DNA of 64,000 nucleotides from Pseudomonadales bacterium (GTDB lineage: Bacteria; Pseudomonadota; Gammaproteobacteria; Pseudomonadales; DC-out160): positions 124,001-188,000 of the forward strand of contig JAHRWA010000104.1 of assembly GCA_019090455.1 (NCBI GenBank), read 5' to 3'. Within the stretch, counting starts at the first letter, position 1. Each line of letters starts with the position of its first letter. The notes beneath the pieces were generated by a model, which searched no databases, was not told the origin of the DNA, and was given only the letters and a program-made list of their open reading frames with translations. Shown piece by piece: positions 26,859-35,966 of the stretch. The translations under genes and the position numbers were made by a program.

Positions 26859-27719
26859 CTACTCACCAATCTCTTCAGTCGTTTCTGCTCGACTTTGTTT
26901 TTTCGGCAAGATAACGGATAACAAGATGCCCGCTTCAAATAGAATCCACATGGGTAATGCCAGTAGCGTTTGGCTGATGAAATCTGGGGGTGTGAGTAGC
27001 ATGCCAAAAACAAAGCAGCCCACAATAACATAGGCTCGTTTGTCCCTAAGTGATTCCGCTGTGGTGACGCCAGACCAAATCAATAGCAGTGTGGCGATGG
27101 GGATTTCAAAGGCTAAACCAAAAGCGAAGAATAACTTTAAGGCAATGGTTAGGTATTGGCTGATGTCGGGCATGATTTGTATGTCGGTGGGGCCGACGCT
27201 AGTAAAAAACCCCATGACGATAGGGAATATAACGAAGTAGGCAAAGGCAACCCCCGCATAGAATAAAAAAATGCTGGAGACGAGCAGTGGAATTGCCACA
27301 CGTTTTTCGTGAGAGTAAAGCCCAGGCGAAATGAACTTCCAGGCTTGATGCAATACAACGGGAACGGCGAGAAAAAAGGAAACGGCTAAAGTCAGTTTGA
27401 ATGGGGCAAAAAACGGCGACGTGACTTCCGTCGCAATCATCGATGTGCCTTCTGGTAAAACATCTCTGATGGGTTTTGAGACGATAGCGTATATGTCATT
27501 AGCGAAATAAAATAAGCATAAAAATACGGCCATTATGGCGAATACGGCTCGTAATAATCGCTCGCGTAATTCGACTAGATGATCGATAAAATTCATGTCT
27601 CCGCTATTGTTGATAGGTGACATGTCTACAGGTGAATTGCCGACCTGTTCATTTTCAATTTGTAGATCGTCTGAACGGCTATCATTGGCTTGGGAGTCTT
27701 TAGGTGGTTCAGCAGTCAT
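26859..27719 (-). CDS. tatC: Sec-independent translocase protein TatC
   Basis: This six-helix inner-membrane protein is the signal-peptide receptor of the twin-arginine translocation system. The conserved N-terminal FIDHLVELRERLLRA, the FxxPxxxxQAWKFISPGLY segment (VVLHQAWKFISPGLYSHEKR) and the TPPDFISQTLLALPMWILFE motif are all present. About 40 acidic and polar residues precede the conserved core, more than usual; an internal start at the Met in MSPINNSGDMNF is possible. It follows tatB on the same strand. Confidence 0.95.
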   Translation of the reverse strand: MTAEPPKDSQANDSRSDDLQIENEQVGNSPVDMSPINNSGDMNFIDHLVELRERLLRAVFAIMAVFLCLFYFANDIYAIVSKPIRDVLPEGTSMIATEVTSPFFAPFKLTLAVSFFLAVPVVLHQAWKFISPGLYSHEKRVAIPLLVSSIFLFYAGVAFAYFVIFPIVMGFFTSVGPTDIQIMPDISQYLTIALKLFFAFGLAFEIPIATLLLIWSGVTTAESLRDKRAYVIVGCFVFGMLLTPPDFISQTLLALPMWILFEAGILLSVILPKKQSRAETTEEIGE

Positions 27720-27845
27720 ATGAATCGTGTGTCCTCGAGCCTCATGGTTTGTGTCTAAAAAACTAGGGGTTATAAACCAGGATAGGAACTAAGTAGAAGG
27801 CCTAAAGAAATGGTCTACGTTGCGGTGTAATGTTGCGACTCTCGA

Positions 27846-28241
27846 TTATTTAGTCGGGCTTGTCGGTGTTACTGAATCCATCGGTATGGATTCTTCTTCG
27901 TCTAAATCTGCGTGGCCAGTGTCGTTGCTACTGATTATATTGTCGCTTTCTAGCTCTGCTTTAAGTTGGCTCATATCAGAAGTGGCTTCTTTTATCTCAT
28001 CGGCAAGCTCACCCGCGATATCATTCAATCCCATTCCTTCGGCTTCTTGTTTTAGTCGCGCGTTGATTTCTGAGGCGTCCACTTCACGCTCTAACTCTAC
28101 CTGTAGCGAGGCGAAGGTACGCCGAATTTTTCCAATCCATGCACCTGTCATGCGTGCAGCATGGGGTAGGCGTTCAGGACCAATAACAATTAGCGCAACT
28201 ACACCCAGTAGCAAAAGCTCAGTGAGTCCAATATCAAACAT
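27846..28241 (-). CDS. tatB: Sec-independent translocase protein TatB
   Basis: This membrane protein forms the TatBC receptor complex. The N-terminal helix MFDIGLTELLLLGVVALIVIGPERLP has the family-typical glutamate and GPERLP hinge, followed by an amphipathic helix and an acidic tail. It is 131 residues long and starts 12 bases after tatA ends. A long open frame on the opposite strand here is a shadow. Confidence 0.94.
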   Translation of the reverse strand: MFDIGLTELLLLGVVALIVIGPERLPHAARMTGAWIGKIRRTFASLQVELEREVDASEINARLKQEAEGMGLNDIAGELADEIKEATSDMSQLKAELESDNIISSNDTGHADLDEEESIPMDSVTPTSPTK

Positions 28242-28253
28242 AATAGAGGCTCA

Positions 28254-28487
28254 TCAAGATTTTTCGTTATCGTTTTCGGCAGATTTTTGTGCGTCTGAGG
28301 TAGCCAAACCCTCATCCTTTTCTTCCTGTGTATCTTTGGCATCGTCGTCATTCATGGCTTTCTTGAATCCCTTGATAGCGCCGCCGACGTCGCCGCCTAA
28401 GTTGCGTAAACGTTTGGTGCCAAATAACAGAAGTACGATCGCTAAGATAATGACGAGTTGCCAAATACTAATACCACCGAAACCCAT
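28254..28487 (-). CDS. tatA: Sec-independent translocase protein TatA
   Basis: This small membrane protein forms the transport pore or membrane-thinning assembly of the Tat system. The helix [29 protein letters not shown] and the following amphipathic KGFKKAM segment are canonical. The tail is acidic. It is 77 residues long, preceded by GGAG on the minus strand, and it leads the tatABC genes. Confidence 0.95.
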   Translation of the reverse strand: MGFGGISIWQLVIILAIVLLLFGTKRLRNLGGDVGGAIKGFKKAMNDDDAKDTQEEKDEGLATSDAQKSAENDNEKS

Positions 28488-28565
28488 TGTATTCTCCTTA
28501 AAGTACTGTTGTTTATCTATCGGTTGTTCGTTTATCCAATTGTTCGATTGTCAGATGGATTGCTG

Positions 28566-28925
28566 TCAGCTTTTAGCCTGTCCGGGAGCCGTTTTTCGAG
28601 ATGCCTTTTCTTCTAGACCGGATAGGTGGAATCGGTTTGCGAGTTCCTTGATAACGGTTTCTGGTTTTTCCCCTAGATGCGCTAAAACAACTAATGAGTG
28701 AAACCATAGGTCAGCTGTCTCGTAAATCAGGTCCGTATTGTCGCCACTAATGGCAGCATCTTTTGCTGCAATGACTAACTCAGTAGCCTCTTCGCCGACT
28801 TTTTCCAGAATTTTATTAAGGCCCTTGGAATAGAGCGATGCGACATATGAACTGTCAGCAGAGGCTGATTTCCTCTCTTCTAATATATCACCTAGAGAGT
28901 CTAAAATATCGCTATTGTTGCTCAT
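28566..28925 (-). CDS. hisE: Phosphoribosyl-ATP pyrophosphatase
   Basis: This cytoplasmic all-alpha MazG-like enzyme hydrolyses PR-ATP to PR-AMP in histidine synthesis. The metal-binding pattern [15 protein letters not shown] and [15 protein letters not shown] is conserved. The open frame extends to 28994, but the Met at 28925 starts the family-typical sequence ([19 protein letters not shown]), giving 119 residues. In related genomes hisI lies directly upstream; here it is missing and ubiB follows instead. Confidence 0.93.
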   Translation of the reverse strand: MSNNSDILDSLGDILEERKSASADSSYVASLYSKGLNKILEKVGEEATELVIAAKDAAISGDNTDLIYETADLWFHSLVVLAHLGEKPETVIKELANRFHLSGLEEKASRKTAPGQAKS

Positions 28926-29044
28926 CTTGTAGTCTGCTGCCTTATGGCTCGTGGCCGAGTTTGCGCTATGGTAATGCTTTTTTTTCCCTATCATTAGATC
29001 ATAGCATTTGCTTGAGTCGGGCGACGAAAAGAGGAATAGCTAGT

Positions 29045-30706
29045 TTAGGAGGTGCGCCCAAATAAACGGGGCACTACTAATCCCAGGCCGATTACGCCAA
29101 GTATCCAGCTTTGCATTGGCATGCCGGATATTACGGGTAATTCTAAGTGTCCTGAACTCATAAGGAAAGCGCCTACCAGTGCCGTGGTGCCTAGCGCGAT
29201 GCTGGCATAGTCTTTACGTTTCGCCCGATGGAGTTTGAGCTGTAAATCTCGAAGTTGTTCCGCTTGTGCAGCTTGATTGTCTCCTTGGCGCTTAATTTGA
29301 TTCAGTGTGTCATAGGCGAGTTGAGGGAGGTTAGGTAGATGTTCCAGCCAAGCAGGCACGCTGCGTTTCAATTCGTTCATGATAGCTTCCGGCCCCATTT
29401 GTTCCCGAATCCACTGTTCTAATAGTGGCCGACCGATGGCCCAAATATCCAGTTCAGGGTAAAGCTGTCGTCCCAGTCCTTCAATATGTAACAGCGTTTT
29501 TTCTAATAGAACAAACTGAGGCAGAGCTTGCATCTCATAACGACGTGCCGTGCGAAATAGGCGAATCAAAATCGGACCAAACTCAATCTGATTGAGTGGC
29601 TTTTCAAAAATGGGATCGCATACTGTGCGCAGCGCTTGGCCAAATTCGCTAGCTCGTGTGTGTTTCGGCACCCAGCCCGCGTCGATGAGTAGCAGAGCGA
29701 CTTGTTCATAATCTTGATTGAGAACGGCCATTAATTGACGAGCAAGAAGGGATCGCTCTTCACGACTCAATGTGCCCACTATGGCGCAGTCGATAGCAAT
29801 GTAAACGGGTTCTTCAGGATTGGTGGTATCGACGAAAATATTGCCGGGATGCATGTCGGCATGAAAAAAGTTATCGCGAAATACTTGGGTGAAAAATATC
29901 TCTACCCCTCTTTCAGCGAGTATCTCAAAGTTCACGCCGCGCTGGCGCATGGCCTCTACGTCATCCACACGCTCGCCGTAGATACGCTCCATAACCATGA
30001 CGTTGGTCGCGGTTAAATCCCAATAAACTTGCGGCACATAAAGCAGGTCGGAGTTTTCAAAATTCTTTTTCAGACGGATGGTATTGCTGGCTTCACGAGA
30101 AAGGTCTAGCTCACCTAAGATCACTTCCTCATATTGTTTCACGACTTCCAGTGGGTGGAAACGTTTTATCTCTGGCCACAGGCGCTCCACTAGACGGGCG
30201 AAAAAAGCCATTAATTTCACGTCGCGACGAATAGTTTTTTCTATGTCAGGGCGAATGACTTTGACTACAATTTCTGCGCCGTCGTTCAGTGTTCCCGCAT
30301 GAACTTGCGCGACGGAGGCTGATGCTAGAGGATTACAATTGAAGCTTGAAAATAATTGGGCAATAGGTTTGCCGAGTTCCTTTTCGATAATGGCGACGGC
30401 TTCATCAGATGAAAACGGTGGAATTTGATCTTGCAGCTTGGCCAGATCGTCAGCAACTTCGTCGGTTAATAGATCCTTACGTGTTGAGAGCATTTGTCCG
30501 AGTTTTATAAAGACCGGCCCCAGTTCTTCCATGGCTAACCGTAGACGAGTGTGTTTCTCGCTAGAGGTCTTCGCGAACCATCGAAAAGGGTTTAGCCATA
30601 ATAATTTTTTTGCTGCACCACTGCCGGGGAGGTCAGGTATGAGTTCATCTAAGCGGTATTTTGCGATGACACTCATGATTTGTAAGAGGCGGAATAAATT
30701 AGTCAA
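29045..30706 (-). CDS. ubiB: Ubiquinone biosynthesis regulatory kinase-like protein UbiB
   Basis: This membrane-anchored atypical kinase/ATPase of the ABC1/ADCK family is needed for coenzyme Q synthesis. The KxGQ motif is in EELGPVFIKLGQMLSTR, the Ala-rich loop is SASVAQVH, and HADMHPGNIF supplies the catalytic loop. The C-terminus has two hydrophobic helices (IALGTTALVGAFLMSSG and SWILGVIGLGLVV). At 553 residues it is full length. Its start overlaps the end of ubiJ by four bases, so they are co-translated. Confidence 0.95.
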   Translation of the reverse strand: MTNLFRLLQIMSVIAKYRLDELIPDLPGSGAAKKLLWLNPFRWFAKTSSEKHTRLRLAMEELGPVFIKLGQMLSTRKDLLTDEVADDLAKLQDQIPPFSSDEAVAIIEKELGKPIAQLFSSFNCNPLASASVAQVHAGTLNDGAEIVVKVIRPDIEKTIRRDVKLMAFFARLVERLWPEIKRFHPLEVVKQYEEVILGELDLSREASNTIRLKKNFENSDLLYVPQVYWDLTATNVMVMERIYGERVDDVEAMRQRGVNFEILAERGVEIFFTQVFRDNFFHADMHPGNIFVDTTNPEEPVYIAIDCAIVGTLSREERSLLARQLMAVLNQDYEQVALLLIDAGWVPKHTRASEFGQALRTVCDPIFEKPLNQIEFGPILIRLFRTARRYEMQALPQFVLLEKTLLHIEGLGRQLYPELDIWAIGRPLLEQWIREQMGPEAIMNELKRSVPAWLEHLPNLPQLAYDTLNQIKRQGDNQAAQAEQLRDLQLKLHRAKRKDYASIALGTTALVGAFLMSSGHLELPVISGMPMQSWILGVIGLGLVVPRLFGRTS

Positions 30707-31371
30707 TGTGAGTGTCCTTGTCCTGCGTTTTTCTTCAATGTATCAATTCTAAGTTGCAATGCGTCAACGTCCAAGCGGGTTTGATCTACAGCTGCAGCGT
30801 GAGCAGCAACATCACCATCCAGGGGGGCAACGTGAGCTTCTTCTCGTAAATAGACGTCAGCATCAGCAATAAAAGTGCGTGCAGTGCGTTTTGTCCAGTT
30901 GAATAGATTTCTTCCGAATTGTCCCAGCTGATGGGCGGCGGTATCGCCGATGAACTCCGATAAGGGCTCTTCCCAATCGATATCCAAATTCGAGACTATG
31001 TCATGAATCGCTTCAACCAGAGCACGATCACCCGAGATCTTGATGTTGGAGTCAATTCCCTGATCTTCGCTGCGTAAAGCTTGAGAGGCGAATGTTAAAG
31101 ATGAGGCCTCCATGTGGGCATCGATGTTGTCTGTGTTGATGTCGGTAACGTCAAATTCGGCATCGATGGCTTCATCGGGATCACCAAAGATTTGAATCGT
31201 GTCTCCCGAGAAGATGACATGAGCTATGATTTCGGGAGTGTGTGCGTGGACCGCGAGAATTTTTCCCTCTAGATTTTTCACCTTGTGTTCGGCGATGGGG
31301 TCGAGTAGCAACGCGCGATTAATAACGGTTTCTAATGAGTTGAGGAAAAGGGAGTGTGCTATGCCAGCCAT
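30703..31371 (-). CDS. ubiJ: Ubiquinone biosynthesis accessory factor UbiJ
   Basis: This cytoplasmic SCP2-domain protein binds ubiquinone intermediates and organises the Ubi complex with UbiK. The N-terminal lipid-binding domain spans about residues 10-115, and the C-terminus ends in a predicted coiled coil (residues 185-215) used for UbiK contact. It sits between ubiE and ubiB, the standard order. Confidence 0.9.
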   Translation of the reverse strand: MAGIAHSLFLNSLETVINRALLLDPIAEHKVKNLEGKILAVHAHTPEIIAHVIFSGDTIQIFGDPDEAIDAEFDVTDINTDNIDAHMEASSLTFASQALRSEDQGIDSNIKISGDRALVEAIHDIVSNLDIDWEEPLSEFIGDTAAHQLGQFGRNLFNWTKRTARTFIADADVYLREEAHVAPLDGDVAAHAAAVDQTRLDVDALQLRIDTLKKNAGQGHSH

Positions 31372-31424
31372 CTAAGAAGCCTGTTAAAAAGGGTTAATGG
31401 TAAGCGTAAGCTTACCCTGTTATC

Positions 31425-32174
31425 TCACGCCTTGTATCCTCGATGAACGGCGACTATTCCTCCTGAAAGATTATGGTATTGTACTATAGTGAATCCCGTT
31501 TTTTTCATCATTCGCGCTATTGTTTTTTGATCTGGATGCACTCGAATAGATTCGGTCGTGTAGCGAAAGTAATCTTCCTCCCCCACCATAAATTGCCCTA
31601 ATTTTGGCAGTACTTTGAAAGAATAAGCGTCGACTATTTTGTTCAGCCATTTACCCTCCGGTTTTGAGAACTCTAGGACTAAGAGCCGCCCTCCGGGTTT
31701 TAGTACTCGCAGCATGGAATCTAGCGTTTTCTGTTTGTTAGTCACGTCACGCAGGCCAAAAGATATAACGATGCAATCGAAACTGTTGCTGGCAAAAGGA
31801 AGGTTTTCAGCATTGGCTTGGATAAATGAGATTTCACTGTCTTTTACTGAAGATTGAGATCGTCGGCGGCCAACTTGTAGCATAGGGCCGTTAATGTCCG
31901 CTAAGACAACGTTGCCTTTCGGACCAACTAGACGAGCAAATCGATGGGATAAATCGCCAGTGCCGCCTGCCAGATCGAGCACGCATTGTCCTTGACGTGC
32001 CCCGCTCAGCTCAATGGTAAAACGCTTCCATAGTCGATGGAGCCCGCCGGTCATGACATCATTCATCATGTCATATTCGGTGGCCACAGATTCGAAAACG
32101 TCCGCGACATGTTGCTCTTTATCCTGGGTGTCAACGGACTGGAAACCGAAATGGGTAGTATCATTATTTGTCAT
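31425..32174 (-). CDS. ubiE: Ubiquinone/menaquinone C-methyltransferase UbiE
   Basis: This SAM-dependent methyltransferase acts on C-2 of the quinone ring. It has the signatures [26 protein letters not shown] and [14 protein letters not shown] (motif I), and [10 protein letters not shown]. The C-terminus [13 protein letters not shown] is family-typical. At 249 residues it is full length. It leads the ubiE-ubiJ-ubiB genes. Confidence 0.96.
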   Translation of the reverse strand: MTNNDTTHFGFQSVDTQDKEQHVADVFESVATEYDMMNDVMTGGLHRLWKRFTIELSGARQGQCVLDLAGGTGDLSHRFARLVGPKGNVVLADINGPMLQVGRRRSQSSVKDSEISFIQANAENLPFASNSFDCIVISFGLRDVTNKQKTLDSMLRVLKPGGRLLVLEFSKPEGKWLNKIVDAYSFKVLPKLGQFMVGEEDYFRYTTESIRVHPDQKTIARMMKKTGFTIVQYHNLSGGIVAVHRGYKA

Positions 32175-32275
32175 TGGGTAGCCATCGAATATTGATCAGG
32201 GGCAGAGGACTTTATTTTACTTAGCAGAGAATAGAATGTCTCATGCAGGGTGTCTAATGGTTCGAGGTAGTCCAC

Positions 32276-32307
32276 ATTAATTCTCCACACTATTAATTCT
32301 CCACACT
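32276..32307 (+). repeat. 16-base tandem duplication at the DUF971 gene end
   Basis: ATTAATTCTCCACACT occurs twice without a gap, at 32276-32291 and 32292-32307. The second copy overlaps the DUF971 stop codon on the minus strand. Confidence 0.85.
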
Positions 32308-32704
32308 AGGGCGTGTTTTTTGTGCCCGGCATCAACTGCACAACATTGGCATGTTTAACGCGAGAAGCCCCTGCTCTATGCATACGTTGTAAGTAGTCAT
32401 CCCAGTAGGACTCTTGATTTATACATAATTCGTGTAAGTAGTTCCAAGTATAAATTCCCGTATCGTGGCCGTCGTCAAAGCAAAGCTTTAACCCGTAATT
32501 TCCGCTTGCCTCTATGTTCTCAATGCCAACCTCTTTCTTCCCTGTTTGAAGGACTTCTTGACCCTTGCCATGCCCCCTCACTTCAGCAGAGGGCGAATAA
32601 ACGCGTAGGTACTCGCAGCTGAGTTGATGGACTGCGTTGGCGTACTCTAGGTCGAGAACTTTGGATTTTTTATGGAGTTTAATGTTTGTTGGGATGGGAG
32701 GCAT
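32306..32704 (-). CDS. DUF971 (GBBH-like N-terminal domain) protein
   Basis: This 132-residue protein consists of a single DUF971 domain, also called gamma-butyrobetaine-hydroxylase-like N-terminal domain. The pattern LSCEYLRVYSPSAEVRGHG...GIENIEASGNYGLKLCFDDGHDTGIYTWNYLHEL is strongly conserved in the family. It lacks the oxygenase domain. Its role is not established; it is regularly found near ubi or hslVU genes in gammaproteobacteria. Confidence 0.88.
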   Translation of the reverse strand: MPPIPTNIKLHKKSKVLDLEYANAVHQLSCEYLRVYSPSAEVRGHGKGQEVLQTGKKEVGIENIEASGNYGLKLCFDDGHDTGIYTWNYLHELCINQESYWDDYLQRMHRAGASRVKHANVVQLMPGTKNTP

Positions 32705-32729
32705 CTGTTGGGGTCCAATGCAGCGTGGT

Positions 32730-34010
32730 TTAAGGAGTGTCTTGTCCAGGCAACTGTACCACCGAATCGGTTTTATGCCTAAGCTCCGTGGAGGTTGTTA
32801 GCTTTTGGTATGCCGAGGATGACATTTCAATGAGGCGACTGCGAGTTCTCTGGAACTCAGTTAGTAGGCTGCCTTGGGTATAAAGTGCCTCTATCGATAA
32901 GGTGCTGGTGAGGTAAATTGAGACTTTACGCTCATAAAGTTCGTCTATTAACGTAATAAATCGCCGAGCCGCATCATCCATAGGAGCCAGTAGAATTTGC
33001 CTTTCACCCGTATTCCCTGAGCCTATGCTGCCGTCTTCCGTACCTCGGGCTTTAATGCGCTCGTAGGCGTGACCGCTTAATCTGGGTACATTGAACAAGA
33101 TTAAGTTGGAGAACTTGTTAGCGATTTCGATGTAATCTAAATGACTGCGGGTGCCTTCGCATAGTTGTGAAAACTCGAAACATATACTGCTCTGATTGCG
33201 ACAGAGGTAGGGAATTTGCCGTCCCAGTATGGGTAAGGTCGTCAAATGTGGTAACCCGTCTGCGTGGTTCCGATTAAGAGTCAAACCGAGATGTAACAGT
33301 CGGGTCCTTATTGCCTCTTCTATTCCTTCATTTCCGGTTTCGCTTGTTGCTAACTGTTTTATATCCACTGGCGTGGGCGTTAGGAAATAGTTCGCAGTTT
33401 GCTCCAGAGGGCGCTCTCTGTGATCTTTGGGTCCGGAGAGGTGAATGATGGCAGTGTTTTTCTGGATGGCTGCAATAGCGGGTAGAAACTGTGAACGTTG
33501 TAGTCCATTCGGGTATAGGTTTTCTGGCGCAGTATTGCTGGTCGCGACGAAAGTGACCTTAAGGTGAAACAGATGCTGTAACAAAGCCCCTAGTAGCATA
33601 GCGTCGCCAATATCAGAGACATAAAACTCGTCGAAACATAGCACTTTATAATGCTTGCTAAGCTTGGTAGCGATGATCTTTAGGGGGTCAGTGTGGCCCC
33701 GATAGTTGTGTAGTTGTTCGTGGACGGATTTCATAAAATGATGGAAGTGTATTCGCAAGCAGTCCTTCGGGTTCAGGGAAGCCGCGAAGAGGTCGAGTAA
33801 GAATGTTTTGCCTCGACCGACTTCCCCCCAAAGATAGATGCCTTTGATGAGGAGTCTTGGTTTTCGGTCACGGTGATAAGTAACGGCGTATCTCAATCTA
33901 TCCAAAGCGTCGAGTGCAAACGCTTGATTGCAGTCGTCGTTAATGAGCCCTTTTTGTTTCAACGACAGGTATTGGACTTTAATGTTGTTGTGTTTCTCGT
34001 TGCCATTCAC
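32730..34010 (-). CDS. zapE: Cell division protein ZapE-like (AFG1) ATPase
   Basis: This AFG1/LACE1-type P-loop ATPase is in Escherichia coli a Z-ring-associated protein needed under low oxygen or heat. Walker A is GEVGRGKT, followed by RIHFHHFM and the Walker B motif VLCFDEFYVSDIGDAM. The later RFITLIDELYERKVSIYLTS motif is typical. At 426 residues it is somewhat longer than the E. coli protein (375). It ends 25 bases above the DUF971 gene and is the first gene of the minus-strand run towards ubiE. Confidence 0.9.
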   Translation of the reverse strand: MNGNEKHNNIKVQYLSLKQKGLINDDCNQAFALDALDRLRYAVTYHRDRKPRLLIKGIYLWGEVGRGKTFLLDLFAASLNPKDCLRIHFHHFMKSVHEQLHNYRGHTDPLKIIATKLSKHYKVLCFDEFYVSDIGDAMLLGALLQHLFHLKVTFVATSNTAPENLYPNGLQRSQFLPAIAAIQKNTAIIHLSGPKDHRERPLEQTANYFLTPTPVDIKQLATSETGNEGIEEAIRTRLLHLGLTLNRNHADGLPHLTTLPILGRQIPYLCRNQSSICFEFSQLCEGTRSHLDYIEIANKFSNLILFNVPRLSGHAYERIKARGTEDGSIGSGNTGERQILLAPMDDAARRFITLIDELYERKVSIYLTSTLSIEALYTQGSLLTEFQRTRSRLIEMSSSAYQKLTTSTELRHKTDSVVQLPGQDTP

Positions 34011-34502
34011 TGGTTGTTCCGCGCTACTCTTTTTGTTGAGTTTGAGGCTTTAGGATGGAGGATATTGAAGCCCGGTGTCAGCTTTTTTTACTGTTCTCAC
34101 GAGTTGGACGCATGGTGCACAGTGTAGCGAAACGTCGCTGAAGAGAGTGATTATTTTCATTAAGCTTCTGAATTAGAATAATAAACGATCTGATGTCCTG
34201 TTCTACTTATAATATATACATAATTACAATCGGTGTATCCTGGTTGCTCGATATAGTCCTTAAGCCGGCATAAATGGGATTTAAGTCATTTAATCGCGAT
34301 GCTTTCAGGTGTTGTCGATAGTAAATTCAATATAACTGTCGGATTTTTATACACAATGATAGGTAAAATGAGAATATCATCAATAAGAATATTAAATATC
34401 AGTGTCTTGGTGAGGTTTTTCATGGTGGCATACTAGTTGCTTATATAACAAATATTGAACAATGAGTTTAGTGTTGTAATATTTAAATGACTGGAGTTAT
34501 CT
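34011..34502. other. AT-rich intergenic region with PEP-CTERM gene promoter
   Basis: This 492-base stretch separates the divergent zapE and PEP-CTERM genes and contains no credible gene. It is distinctly AT-rich from about 34150 on. The only clear element is the sigma-54-type promoter at 34426-34441. Any activator sites would lie in 34150-34400; no obvious palindrome was recognised there. Confidence 0.6.
34426..34441 (+). promoter_or_regulatory. Sigma-54-type promoter of the PEP-CTERM gene
   Basis: TGGCATACTAGTTGCT matches the -24/-12 consensus TGGCAC-N5-TTGCA with exact spacing and two mismatches. The start of transcription would be near 34452, giving a leader of about 50 bases with GGAG before the ATG. 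PEP-CTERM genes elsewhere are controlled by the PrsK/PrsR two-component system and RpoN. Confidence 0.75.
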
Positions 34503-35162
34503 ATGTTAAGTAGTAGAAAATTATTATTAGGTGGGGCGCTAGCGCTAGCATCTAGCCTATCTCAAGCTACCCCTGTGTTTTCAGGCGATACCGTTGCAGA
34601 TTTTAATGCTGTACCCGGTAATACCAACAGCAATGCTGCAGGATATTACGTCTGGAGTAATGAAGCGCAAACAGAATGGTCTGTTCGTTGGACTGGTAAC
34701 GACTTTGGTGTGACGGGCTCCTATAACTGGTGGGGAAACGTGGAGGTCGGGAATAATTTAGACAATGTTAGCCCTTATTTATTTGAATTTAGTGCGACAG
34801 AAAGATTGGGGCAACTCGATATTGATTGGGATGGCAATGATGACACTATTCGCTACGTGGCCCAAGCTGGACCCCATTGGGATGGTTTCGATTTTGAAAT
34901 TGATAACTCTGATGAGTTCCAGGTATTAGGATTCAATTTAGGTAGTACCTTTTTTGATTTTACGGCCGATGAGCTAGGGCGAGATGAGACAGCAGGCCAG
35001 GGAATTTATATAGGTCAAAATCTGGTAACACCTGATGTCTTGATTCAGACTAACCCAGGTTACACTCAGCAGTTTGAGGTACGTGTGCCGGAGCCCAGTA
35101 CTTTTATGTTGTTTACTCTGGGTTTAGCCGGAGTGGTTGTTGCTAGAAAGAAGAAAGCTTAA
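34503..35162 (+). CDS. PEP-CTERM sorting-domain exported protein
   Basis: This exported protein has a signal peptide (LLLGGALALASSLSQA) and a Trp/Asn/Asp-rich body of beta character with no recognised catalytic motif. It ends in a PEP-CTERM sorting signal: VPEPSTF near residue 195, a hydrophobic helix (LFTLGLAGVVV) and a basic ARKKKA tail. Exosortase would cut at the PEP motif. Such proteins are linked to exopolysaccharide and floc or biofilm matrix. The gene is monocistronic, flanked by a sigma-54-type promoter and a strong terminator. No exosortase gene is in the window. Confidence 0.9.
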   Translation: MLSSRKLLLGGALALASSLSQATPVFSGDTVADFNAVPGNTNSNAAGYYVWSNEAQTEWSVRWTGNDFGVTGSYNWWGNVEVGNNLDNVSPYLFEFSATERLGQLDIDWDGNDDTIRYVAQAGPHWDGFDFEIDNSDEFQVLGFNLGSTFFDFTADELGRDETAGQGIYIGQNLVTPDVLIQTNPGYTQQFEVRVPEPSTFMLFTLGLAGVVVARKKKA

Positions 35163-35197
35163 AGCTAGCACTCACAACAAATCGTAGTATGATATCT

Positions 35198-35231
35198 AAA
35201 AACCGCCTGAGATTTTCAGGCGGTTTTTTTT
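35198..35231 (+). terminator. Rho-independent terminator after the PEP-CTERM gene
   Basis: AACCGCCTGA (35201-35210) pairs perfectly with TCAGGCGGTT (35216-35225) around a 5-base loop, and the T-run continues to 35231. The A-run before the stem extends the pairing and could make it bidirectional. Confidence 0.93.
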
Positions 35232-35301
35232 GTGGGGCTCTAGTTGTTGTGATCGTGTTAGACTGAGAATCTCTGCTTTAGGCTAATTTGAGTTGCACAA
35301 A

Positions 35302-35853
35302 ATGTTGAGAAATCCTGCGTTAAATCTTGTCCTACCGATTAGTGTTTGGCTAGCTGGTATTGCTCTACCTGTGAAGGGAGCTGAACAAATTACGGGAGCC
35401 TTTGGGGTTGCCTTGAGTCAAACATTTAATGCCGATACCGTTATTGGACGAAAAACTCTACACGATGGTCGCCAAGCATTTCGAATTGAGCCGACAAAAG
35501 CCATGGCGTTCTTTAGTCGCTATTCTGTTTTAGTGACGTCGAAAAGCGATCAAGGTGATCGTGTTTATGCCATTATCGCTGAGGGTGATATGGAAGACGA
35601 TGAAGAGTGTAGAGCCTCTCAGCAGATATTAATGACATTGTTAGAGAAGAAATACGGTCAAGAACAAGAGAATAAAATTTCCTCCCAACGCTATGCGGCT
35701 AAGCGAATCACCCAAGGTGAAAAATACATTGAAACAAGTTGTGCCGGCCATAACGTGACGTTAACGATTCGGTACAACGATATCTCCTTAGAAAACCACG
35801 CCAACAGTGGAAGTGAATTTAACGTGGAGAAGCTCGATGCGAGTGGGTTGTGA
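35302..35853 (+). CDS. Hypothetical secreted protein
   Basis: This is a 183-residue protein with a signal peptide (LNLVLPISVWLAGIALPVKGA) and a small globular domain containing two cysteines (DEECRASQ and ETSCAGHN) that may form a disulphide. No family was recognised. The ATG at 35302 has TGAG nine bases upstream; a TTG at 35293 is also in frame. It stands alone between the terminator of the PEP-CTERM gene and a hydrolase gene. Confidence 0.65.
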   Translation: MLRNPALNLVLPISVWLAGIALPVKGAEQITGAFGVALSQTFNADTVIGRKTLHDGRQAFRIEPTKAMAFFSRYSVLVTSKSDQGDRVYAIIAEGDMEDDEECRASQQILMTLLEKKYGQEQENKISSQRYAAKRITQGEKYIETSCAGHNVTLTIRYNDISLENHANSGSEFNVEKLDASGL

Positions 35854-35966
35854 AACCACTTGATTGATAGCTGACTTAGTCGTATCACCGTATTTGCACT
35901 TGACCCGCTTCCTCTCTAGACTAGCCGAAATTAATGCACACTCACACCGGCTAGAGGGAAATAACC

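Noticed and set aside
27820-28701. 293-codon plus-strand open frame antisense to tatB, tatA and hisE
   Set aside because: It lies wholly over three well-recognised genes on the other strand, is Ser-rich low-complexity sequence as expected of a shadow frame, and has no known motif.
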